Source of the DNA: Rhodoferax sp.
GTDB taxonomy: Bacteria; Pseudomonadota; Gammaproteobacteria; Burkholderiales; Burkholderiaceae_C
DNA length: 33,411 nt
Reading direction: 5' to 3'
NCBI GenBank assembly: GCA_030682475.1
Contig: JAUXOA010000088.1
Location: forward strand, 1 to 33,411
Part shown: positions 27,357-33,411 of the stretch, one piece after another
Position numbering within the stretch: the stretch's first letter is position 1
Layout: each line of letters begins with the position of its first letter
Notes under the pieces: model-generated
What the model was told of the DNA's origin: nothing
The model's database searches: none
The model's input: the letters and a program-made list of their open reading frames with translations, nothing else
Position numbers and translations under genes: made by a program

Positions 27357-28223
27357 GTGCAAATCAAGCTTGCTCAAATGATAGCGTCCTGCGCCTGCGC
27401 GCTGGGACTGGCGCTGCCGCTGGCACCTGGAATGGTTCACGCCCAACCAGCAGCCCCGGCGGTCGCCCAGACGGCTACCAGCACGGCACCAGCCGCCCTG
27501 CCCGTTGCTGAGGTGGCGCCGACCAGTGCTCCTGTTACTGTTGCCAAGAAAGCCACTGAAGCCCTTGAAAACCCTTACGGCCTTGAATCCCTGTGGAAAA
27601 CTTCCGACGCAATTGCCAAGACTGTTTTGCTGCTGCTGCTCATCATGAGCGTGGGAAGCTGGTACATCATGATTGTCAAAGTTCTGGAGCAAGCCAAGAT
27701 GGGGCGCCAGGCCAGGGCCGCCGTCAAGAATTTCTGGTCCGCAGGCACGGTGCAGCAGGGCGCCGAGGCGCTGGAGACGAACAGTCCGTTTCGCTTTATC
27801 GCTGATGCGGCCACCAATGCGATCAAAAAGCATGAGGGTCTAATGGGCCATATCCCACTCAATGACTGGGTGAGCATGGGAATCCAGCGTGCGGTCGATC
27901 GAGTTCAAAGCAACACCCAGGGCGGCCTGGCATTTCTCGCCACGGTCGGCTCCACGTCCCCCTTTGTCGGACTGTTCGGTACCGTTTGGGGCATTTACCA
28001 CGCACTGACCGCGATTGGCATTTCGGGCCAGGCTTCGATCGACAAAGTGGCGGGCCCGGTGGGCGAGGCGCTGATCATGACCGCCATCGGTCTGGCCGTT
28101 GCAGTGCCTGCCGTGTTGGCCTACAACTGGCTGGTGCGTCGTAACAAGACTGTGATGGACGATATACGCGCCTTCAGCAGCGACCTGCACGCGGTGGTTC
28201 TGGGCACGGTGAACAAGGCTTGA
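27357..28223 (+). CDS. exbB: ExbB-type proton-channel protein with signal-peptide extension
   Basis: A 288-residue MotA/TolQ/ExbB-family membrane protein that, with ExbD, uses the proton gradient to energise TonB. GTG 27357 is chosen because AAAGGAA lies just upstream; the first residues then form a signal peptide (ending near MVHAQ, about 29). It is followed by an Ala/Pro/Thr-rich periplasmic stretch of about 40 residues, as in longer ExbB variants. The core has helices at about 78-98, 190-212 and 232-255. The second contains FLATVGSTSPFVGLFGTVWGI and the third GPVGEALIMTAIGLAVAVPAVLAYN. It is first of four tightly spaced genes. Confidence 0.94.
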   Translation: MQIKLAQMIASCACALGLALPLAPGMVHAQPAAPAVAQTATSTAPAALPVAEVAPTSAPVTVAKKATEALENPYGLESLWKTSDAIAKTVLLLLLIMSVGSWYIMIVKVLEQAKMGRQARAAVKNFWSAGTVQQGAEALETNSPFRFIADAATNAIKKHEGLMGHIPLNDWVSMGIQRAVDRVQSNTQGGLAFLATVGSTSPFVGLFGTVWGIYHALTAIGISGQASIDKVAGPVGEALIMTAIGLAVAVPAVLAYNWLVRRNKTVMDDIRAFSSDLHAVVLGTVNKA

Positions 28224-28263
28224 GCATTCTTGTGGTGCCCACCTTTGCCTATAGGAAACCGCT

Positions 28264-28695
28264 ATGTCCATGAATGTCGGCTCGAACCATGACGGCGAAG
28301 ATGCTGTCATATCGACTATCAACACCACGCCGCTGGTGGATGTCATGTTGGTGCTGTTGATCATTTTCCTGATCACGATTCCGGTAGTAACAACCTCCAT
28401 TGCGGTGACCTTGCCCAAAGAGCGTGTCGAGGTGCGGGAAACCAAGCCTGAGAACATCATCATTTCGGTCGATAAGACCGGCAACATTTTTTGGTATGAA
28501 GCACGCATCAACAGTGTTGACGCGCTGGTTGAAAAACTCAAGAAGGTTTCCAGCGTCGTACCCCAACCCGAGGTTCAGGTGCGCGGTGATCTGAACGCCA
28601 GTTATGAGGGTGTCGGAAAGGTGCTCCTGGCCTGCCAGAGAGCGGGCATTGTCAAGGTCGCCTTTATCACCGAACCGCCCCCCTTGGGCGGTTGA
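28264..28695 (+). CDS. exbD: ExbD-family protein, first copy
   Basis: A 143-residue ExbD/TolR protein with a short cytoplasmic N-terminus, one membrane helix and a periplasmic domain. The proton-carrying aspartate is D26 in TTPLVDVMLVLLIIF. AGGAAA precedes ATG 28264. The periplasmic part (about 50-143) has the expected beta-alpha pattern, ending FITEPPPLGG. It differs clearly from the second copy in its periplasmic half. Confidence 0.94.
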   Translation: MSMNVGSNHDGEDAVISTINTTPLVDVMLVLLIIFLITIPVVTTSIAVTLPKERVEVRETKPENIIISVDKTGNIFWYEARINSVDALVEKLKKVSSVVPQPEVQVRGDLNASYEGVGKVLLACQRAGIVKVAFITEPPPLGG

Positions 28696-28716
28696 TACCC
28701 AACAAGGATTCACGCC

Positions 28717-29145
28717 ATGGGAATGAACGCAGGAAGCGCCAGCAGCTCAGGTGAACCGGAGTTGATGATGGAAATCAACACCACTCCGTTGATTGATGTC
28801 ATGCTGGTTTTATTGGTCATGCTGATCATCACCATCCCCATTCAACTGCACTCGGTCAATCTGGAAATGCCGGTGGGCGCGCCGCCCACCAATCTGATCA
28901 AGCCGGAAAAAGTGCAAATTGATATTGACCCACAAAGCGTCGTCTACTGGCAGGGCTTGCCTGTTACGGCGCAGGAGCTTGACGAAAAAATGCAGGCGCT
29001 AACTCGGCAAACGCCACAGCCCGAGGTGCACATCCGCCCCAACAAAAGCTCGCAGTACGCGGTCTTTGCCAACGTGCTCTCAAGCAGCAAGCGCCTGGGG
29101 TTGACCAAAATCGCAGTCATCGGCAGCGAGCAGTTTGTTCAATGA
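28717..29145 (+). CDS. exbD: ExbD-family protein, second copy
   Basis: A 142-residue ExbD/TolR protein with the key aspartate D27 in NTTPLIDVMLVLLVMLI. AAGGA precedes ATG 28717. The helix region is very similar to the upstream copy, but the periplasmic domain has diverged (LEMPVGAPPTNLIKPEKVQI). Two tandem exbD genes may give a mixed ExbD dimer. Its stop overlaps the tonB ATG as ATGA. Confidence 0.93.
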   Translation: MGMNAGSASSSGEPELMMEINTTPLIDVMLVLLVMLIITIPIQLHSVNLEMPVGAPPTNLIKPEKVQIDIDPQSVVYWQGLPVTAQELDEKMQALTRQTPQPEVHIRPNKSSQYAVFANVLSSSKRLGLTKIAVIGSEQFVQ

Positions 29146-29807
29146 GTACGCTTGGCACGAATTACGGCTATGTGTCGGGCTATGAGTCGAAGGACCCGTC
29201 CCGGCGCGTCAAAGGCGTGGTCATCGTCATTGCTTTGCACGTTTTCCTGGGCTATGCGCTGGTGTCAGGGATGGCGCGCAAAGGACTGAACCTCATCAAG
29301 AAGCCGCTGGAGGCGGTGGTGATTCAGGAGGTGATCATTCCACCACCACCACCGCCACCGCCCAAGGAAATCAAACCACCGGAACCGAAGGCGCCAAAAG
29401 TTGAGGCGCCACCACCGCCTTATGTGCCACCCCCTGATGTGGCACCGCAAGTGGTGAGTACCGCACCCGCCATTGTCTCGATTGCCACACCGCCACCTGC
29501 GCCGGTGGTGATCGCACCACCGCCACCGCCTGCGCCGCCTGCAAAAGTGCCGACCAGGAACGATATTGGCGTGGCGTGCCCGACCCAGATCCCGCCCGAA
29601 ATGCCGCGCAAGGCGATCCAGGATGGCACCACAGGCGTGGTCAAGGCGCAAGCCCTGATCAAGGACGGCGTGATCAAAGAAGTCACCATTTTGTCTGGGC
29701 CGCGTGTCTTCCATGCCGCAGTTCGCGCTGCCATGATGCAATACAAATGCGTCACCGATGGGAGCGACATCATCGCAACGCAGGAATTCGTTTTCAAGCT
29801 GGAGTGA
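29142..29807 (+). CDS. tonB: TonB-family energy transducer
   Basis: A 221-residue protein that would span the periplasm and drive TonB-dependent outer-membrane receptors. A membrane helix at about 24-43 (VVIVIALHVFLGYALVSG) carries H33, the position of the functionally important TonB histidine. A long proline-rich spacer (about 66-136) includes eight consecutive prolines. The C-terminal TonB domain (about 145-221) has GVVKAQALIKDG and VTILSGPRVFHAAV. It contains two cysteines, C146 and C203, which may pair. The gene is translationally coupled to the second exbD. No TonB-dependent receptor is in the window. Confidence 0.94.
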   Translation: MSTLGTNYGYVSGYESKDPSRRVKGVVIVIALHVFLGYALVSGMARKGLNLIKKPLEAVVIQEVIIPPPPPPPPKEIKPPEPKAPKVEAPPPPYVPPPDVAPQVVSTAPAIVSIATPPPAPVVIAPPPPPAPPAKVPTRNDIGVACPTQIPPEMPRKAIQDGTTGVVKAQALIKDGVIKEVTILSGPRVFHAAVRAAMMQYKCVTDGSDIIATQEFVFKLE

Positions 29808-29897
29808 GCGGGCAACCAGCCTTCGGATCTTACACGCTGTATTTTTCTAGACCAGACCAATGTCCTGCAAGCGTTTACCGCCGTCAAATTAATAGTC

Positions 29898-30863
29898 TCA
29901 AGCGAGCAGCGTCACCGCCAGTGAAAAAGTCACAAACGCCGCTGCCGTGGATACCAGAATGATGCGCGCAATGCGGCCGTTATCGGCGCCAAAGCGTTCG
30001 GCCAGCAGCGACACATTGCTGGCGCTGGGCAGCGCCGCCACCAGCACCAAAACGGTGAGCGCAAACTTGTCCAGCGGCACGCCCAGCCGGATCGCGCTGC
30101 TGCCTACCACCAACACCAGCAAAGGGTGCAGAAACAACTTGAACGCCGCCACCGGCAGGTAGTCGCGCAGCAGCATCGGTGCATGGTTATTCGCCGTCGT
30201 CAGTATTTGCGAGCGCGCCAGCACGGCGCCGATGGTGAACAGCGCCACCGGCGACGCGGCGTCGGCCAGCAAACCAATGGTTTGCGTCACCGGCGTGGGC
30301 AACTCCAGGCTCACGGCCGAGGCCAGCCCGCCCAGCAGAATGGCCCAGGGCAGGGGATTGGTAGCGACGCCCTTGAGGGCATTTTTGACCGCTTTGCTCG
30401 CGCCATGCTCATCCGCGCCATCCAGCCTGGAGAGCGCAATGCACAGCGAGGTGGTGATCACCATGTCCACCACGATAGTCACGATGGCCGGCCCGGCCGC
30501 CTTCGGACCCAACAAGGCCACCAGCAGCGGCACGCCCATGAAGCCGGTATTCGGGAACGCCGCCACCAGCGCGCCAAAAGCCGCGTCGTTCCAGCCAACG
30601 CGCTGGTTCATGCTGACCGCCACCACAAAGCCCACCATCACCAGCGCACACACCAGATAGGTCAGAAAAACGCCGCCATCGAGCAACTGCGCCAGCGGCG
30701 TCGACGCGCCAAATCGGTACAACATGCAGGGCAGGGCCCAATAAAGAACAAAGCTGTTCAGGCCCGGTATCGCCTCCAGCGGCAGCATGCGCCAGCGTGC
30801 CGCAATGTAGCCGCACAGAACCAGGGCGAAGAAGGGAAAAGTGATGAAGAAGATTTGCAGCAC
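29898..30863 (-). CDS. AEC-family transporter
   Basis: A 321-residue membrane protein of the auxin efflux carrier family, which includes malonate and other organic-acid permeases. About ten hydrophobic helices are arranged as two five-helix halves. GAALVAAFPNTGFMGVPLL-type sequence near 91-115 carries the conserved PNTGFMG, and ALPSASNVSLLAERFG near 278-293 is the second-half equivalent. GTG 30863 starts MLQIFFITFPFF and is the only start that keeps helix 1 intact. The gene is convergent with tonB and divergent from the helicase. The substrate is unknown. Confidence 0.92.
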   Translation of the reverse strand: MLQIFFITFPFFALVLCGYIAARWRMLPLEAIPGLNSFVLYWALPCMLYRFGASTPLAQLLDGGVFLTYLVCALVMVGFVVAVSMNQRVGWNDAAFGALVAAFPNTGFMGVPLLVALLGPKAAGPAIVTIVVDMVITTSLCIALSRLDGADEHGASKAVKNALKGVATNPLPWAILLGGLASAVSLELPTPVTQTIGLLADAASPVALFTIGAVLARSQILTTANNHAPMLLRDYLPVAAFKLFLHPLLVLVVGSSAIRLGVPLDKFALTVLVLVAALPSASNVSLLAERFGADNGRIARIILVSTAAAFVTFSLAVTLLA

Positions 30864-30936
30864 AGAGGGTATTGTCCCAGCAGTTGGGTGACGTTCACGC
30901 GTCTGTATGATTCCCCGCTTCGCCCAAAGTATCAGA

Positions 30937-33099
30937 ATGTCATCTCCCCCTTCTCACGCATCCACCGGCCTGAACCTGGCCCAACAGGAAGCCGTCAACT
31001 TCATGCACGGCCCCTGCCTGGTGCTGGCCGGCGCAGGTTCCGGCAAGACGCGGGTCATCACGCACAAGATTGGCCGCCTGATCCAGGCCGGGCTGGCGCC
31101 ACAGCGCATTGCCGCCATCACCTTCACCAACAAGGCCGCCGCCGAGATGCGCGAACGCGCCAAAGGGCTGATTGGCCGTGCCGCCAAGGAGGTGGTGATT
31201 TGCACCTTTCACGCCCTCGGGGTGCGCATGCTGCGTTTAGACGGCGCGGCGCTGGGCCTGAAACCGAATTTTTCCATCCTGGACAGCGACGACGTCACCA
31301 GCATCCTGAAAGACGCCGGTGGTACGGTGGACGCGGCCACGGCGCGGCAATGGCAATGGGCCATCAGTTTATGGAAAAACCAGGGACTCAATGCCGAGGG
31401 TGCTGCTGCGCTGGCAAAGAATGACAATGAGCGCATCATTGCCCGCGTCATGGGACATTACGAAGAGCGGCTCACCGCCTACCAGAGCGTGGATTTTGAC
31501 GACCTGATCAGCCTGCCGCTCAAACTGCTACAAAATCATGAGCAGGTCAGGCAGAAGTGGCAAGGGCTGATGGGCCATGTGCTGGTGGACGAATACCAGG
31601 ACACGAATGCCACGCAATACGAGGTGCTCAAGCTGCTGGTGGGCGCCAACCCTTGCACCAGCGCGCGCTTTACCGCCGTCGGCGACGACGACCAGTCGAT
31701 CTACGGCTGGCGCGGTGCCACGCTGGACAACCTGAAAAGACTGCCGGTCGATTTCCCCGCGCTCAGGGTCATCAAGCTGGAGCAAAACTACCGCTCGACT
31801 TCCGCCATCTTGCGCGCCGCCAACAATGTGATCGGCCCCAACCCCAAGCTGTTTCCCAAGAACCTGTGGAGCGATCTGGGCGAAGGCGAGCCGGTGCGGG
31901 TGGTAGACGCTGACAGCGAGGAGCACGAGGCCGAGCGCACGGTGGCCCGCATCCAGAGCCTGCGCGCCGGTGGCCTGCCGCATGGCGGTCCGCAGTATCA
32001 GGAGTTCCGGCACTTCGCCGTGCTGTACCGTGCCAATCACCAGGCCAAGACTTTCGAGAAGGCCTTGCGCAAGGCGCAGATTCCGTACAAGGTCTCGGGC
32101 GGCACCAGCTTCTTCGACCGGGCTGAAATTAAGGACTTGTGCGGCTGGTTCCGGCTCTGGATCAACAACGACGACGACCCGGCCTTTTTGCGCGCCGTGA
32201 CGACACCGAAGCGCGGCATTGGCCACCAGACGCTTAGCGCTTTGGGCGTGTTTGCCGGCAAATACAAAGTAAGCCTGTTCGAGGCCTTGTTTTCAGCGTC
32301 ACTAGGCAGCCTGCTGAGCGCCAAGGCCGTGGGCAGCCTGCACGAGTTTGGCCGCCATGTGAACGACCTGGAGTTTCGCGCCCGCCGCACCCTGGGTGCC
32401 GAAGATGCGCGCGCGTTCCTGCTGGAGTGGCTCAAGGAGATCGGCTACGAGAAGCACTTGTACGACGGCGAAGACAGCGAAAAACTCGCCGCTGCCCGCT
32501 GGACCAATGTGCTGGATTTCTGCGACTGGATGTCGGCCCGCTGCGGCGGCCAGATTGACGATGCGGCCGGGGTGTCGACCGCCAACGAGGTCAAGTCACT
32601 GCTGGAGGTAGCACAAACCGTGTCGCTGCTGTCCACCATCAACGAGCGCGAGAAAGACAGGGACGTGGTAACCCTGTCCACCTTGCACGCGGCCAAGGGC
32701 CTGGAGTGGCCGCATGTGATGCTGGTAGGCGTGACCGAAGGCATGCTGCCGTTCAAACTGAAAGAAAGTGGTTCTGGCGGCGCGGCTGCGTTGGGCGGTT
32801 CTGTGCGCGAGCATGAGGCGGCCAATGAAGACATGGCAACCCATCTACAGGAAGAACGCCGCCTGATGTATGTAGGCATCACGCGCGCCCAGCGCAGCCT
32901 AGCGGTGAGCTGGACGCGCAAACGCAAGAAGGGCCGCGAAATGATTGCCGCCCTGCCCAGCCGTTTCATTGCCGAGATGGCGCTGGACCAGAGCACCGCA
33001 AAAGAAGACCCGCGCGAGAAGCTCAAGGCCCTGCGCGCAGAGTTCGCCAAAAAGGCCCAGGACGACGCCGCAGCCCAGGCCCTGGCGCGCCCGGCGTGA
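30937..33099 (+). CDS. rep: ATP-dependent DNA helicase Rep (UvrD/Rep superfamily 1)
   Basis: A 720-residue 3'-5' helicase. Motifs appear in order: Walker A GAGSGKT near 36, ITFTNKAAAEM (Ia), VDEYQDTN (II), VGDDDQSIYGWRGA (III), LEQNYRS (IV), STLHAAKGLEWPHV (V) and EERRLMYVGITRA (VI). The whole length matches Rep rather than UvrD or PcrA, with the short C-terminus lacking a Tudor tail. Rep acts in replication-fork restart. ATG 30937 is preferred to ATG 30907 because MSSPPSHASTGLNLAQQEAV gives the usual distance to the Q-motif. No Shine-Dalgarno is strong at either. Confidence 0.95.
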   Translation: MSSPPSHASTGLNLAQQEAVNFMHGPCLVLAGAGSGKTRVITHKIGRLIQAGLAPQRIAAITFTNKAAAEMRERAKGLIGRAAKEVVICTFHALGVRMLRLDGAALGLKPNFSILDSDDVTSILKDAGGTVDAATARQWQWAISLWKNQGLNAEGAAALAKNDNERIIARVMGHYEERLTAYQSVDFDDLISLPLKLLQNHEQVRQKWQGLMGHVLVDEYQDTNATQYEVLKLLVGANPCTSARFTAVGDDDQSIYGWRGATLDNLKRLPVDFPALRVIKLEQNYRSTSAILRAANNVIGPNPKLFPKNLWSDLGEGEPVRVVDADSEEHEAERTVARIQSLRAGGLPHGGPQYQEFRHFAVLYRANHQAKTFEKALRKAQIPYKVSGGTSFFDRAEIKDLCGWFRLWINNDDDPAFLRAVTTPKRGIGHQTLSALGVFAGKYKVSLFEALFSASLGSLLSAKAVGSLHEFGRHVNDLEFRARRTLGAEDARAFLLEWLKEIGYEKHLYDGEDSEKLAAARWTNVLDFCDWMSARCGGQIDDAAGVSTANEVKSLLEVAQTVSLLSTINEREKDRDVVTLSTLHAAKGLEWPHVMLVGVTEGMLPFKLKESGSGGAAALGGSVREHEAANEDMATHLQEERRLMYVGITRAQRSLAVSWTRKRKKGREMIAALPSRFIAEMALDQSTAKEDPREKLKALRAEFAKKAQDDAAAQALARPA

Positions 33100-33156
33100 G
33101 AGCGCCCCCTGTGAAACCTTGCTTGCTATCGCCTTATTAGTCAATTGCGCAATAGC

Positions 33157-33240
33157 GACGGGGGACTTCAGGCCGGATTTAAAAAAGTAACTGCTCAGAC
33201 CCGTAGGCTGGGCAAAATCCATTGACAACTTTCCCCCGTC
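33157..33240. other. Inverted repeat in the gap before the acyl-CoA dehydrogenase gene
   Basis: GACGGGGGA at 33157-33165 and its exact complement at 33232-33240 are 66 bases apart in the 174-base gap. The second arm lies in the spacer of the candidate promoter. The pair may be chance or two half-sites for a regulator. Confidence 0.3.
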
Positions 33241-33250
33241 GGGTCATGCT
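33222..33250 (+). promoter_or_regulatory. Candidate promoter with consensus -35
   Basis: TTGACA at 33222-33227 is followed after 17 bases by CATGCT, a weak -10. It would start a short leader of about 17 bases before ATG 33274. GGAG at 33262-33265 is the ribosome-binding site of that gene. Confidence 0.4.
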
Positions 33251-33273
33251 AAGCCCTACTTGGAGACGATGCA

Positions 33274-33411
33274 ATGAACACCCGTATTGAGCCCGCGCAA
33301 GCTTCCCCCTACCTTGCCGACACCCACGAGCTGAGCAACCTCTCAAGCGAGCTGTGCGACTACAACATGTTTACCGAAGACCCGGCCCTGACCGAGGCGG
33401 TGCGGCGCGAA
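33274..33411 (+). CDS. AidB-like acyl-CoA dehydrogenase, N-terminal part
   Basis: The first 46 codons of a gene cut by the window end. The translation contains ELCDYNMFTEDPALTEAVRRE, matching the N-terminal domain of AidB-like acyl-CoA dehydrogenases (N-Y/L-T/S-D-P-A-L-x-E-A-V-x-R-E). E. coli AidB is induced by DNA alkylation. GGAG lies 8 bases before the ATG. With so little sequence, the choice between AidB and a related FAD dehydrogenase is tentative. Confidence 0.65.
   Translation, partial: MNTRIEPAQASPYLADTHELSNLSSELCDYNMFTEDPALTEAVRRE

Noticed and set aside
29330-29560. CCACCACCACCG-rich tract considered as a tandem repeat
   Set aside because: It encodes the proline-rich spacer expected in TonB.
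30126-31424. A 432-codon plus-strand frame spanning the AEC transporter and the rep start
   Set aside because: It is antisense to the transporter and out of frame with the helicase, both of which have full motif sets.

Overview
The window is a stretch of ordinary bacterial chromosome from a GC-rich betaproteobacterium. The closest fit is the Comamonadaceae (Rhodoferax/Polaromonas-like). This rests on the gene families and order seen here: a complete atp operon, dat-ybeD-lipB-lipA, a GTP-type PEP carboxykinase, an exbB-exbD-exbD-tonB cluster, and a REP-like palindrome common in these genomes. The genus is inference, because no rRNA or other marker is present.

Layout. 1-215: an apparent insertion-sequence end joined to the last 30 codons of lemA. 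244-1694: two overlapping TPM-domain genes. 1774-8970 (minus): the full F1Fo ATP synthase operon atpI-B-E-F-H-A-G-D-C. 9144-13757: a DUF2062 membrane protein, a class IV aminotransferase (D-alanine aminotransferase type), a YbeD-family protein, lipB, lipA and a DMT exporter. lipB carries an in-frame palindromic insertion, and a related long inverted repeat lies between lipB and lipA. 13885-15405: catabolic-type threonine ammonia-lyase and a 46-residue single-span protein. 15744-17678: pckG with a clear bidirectional terminator. 17758-20157: a small membrane protein divergent from a LysR regulator, with a 24-bp palindrome in the shared promoter; the regulator overlaps a metallophosphoesterase gene. 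20211-22174: a universal stress protein and methylmalonate-semialdehyde dehydrogenase. 22183-22346: gene remnants (an internally deleted alanine dehydrogenase and a cytochrome b561 start). 22369-25728 (minus): a large CHASE-PAS-PAS-GGDEF-EAL-CZB cyclic-di-GMP protein. 25963-27162: a DsbA/FrnE-like oxidoreductase and a flavin-reductase-domain protein. 27357-29807: exbB-exbD-exbD-tonB. 29898-30863 (minus): an AEC transporter. 30937-33099: a Rep/UvrD helicase. 33274-end: the start of an AidB-like acyl-CoA dehydrogenase.

Functional themes are energy conservation (ATP synthase, TonB energisation), lipoate attachment and synthesis, gluconeogenesis, and amino-acid or propionyl-type catabolism. I see no CRISPR array, tRNA, rRNA, phage module or defence island, and no convincing undescribed multi-gene system. 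The unusual content is at smaller scale: a palindromic element translated inside lipB, a 46-bp-arm hairpin ending 7 bp before lipA, the collapsed ald gene, the insertion junction in lemA, and a CZB domain whose usual zinc-ligand cysteine is serine.
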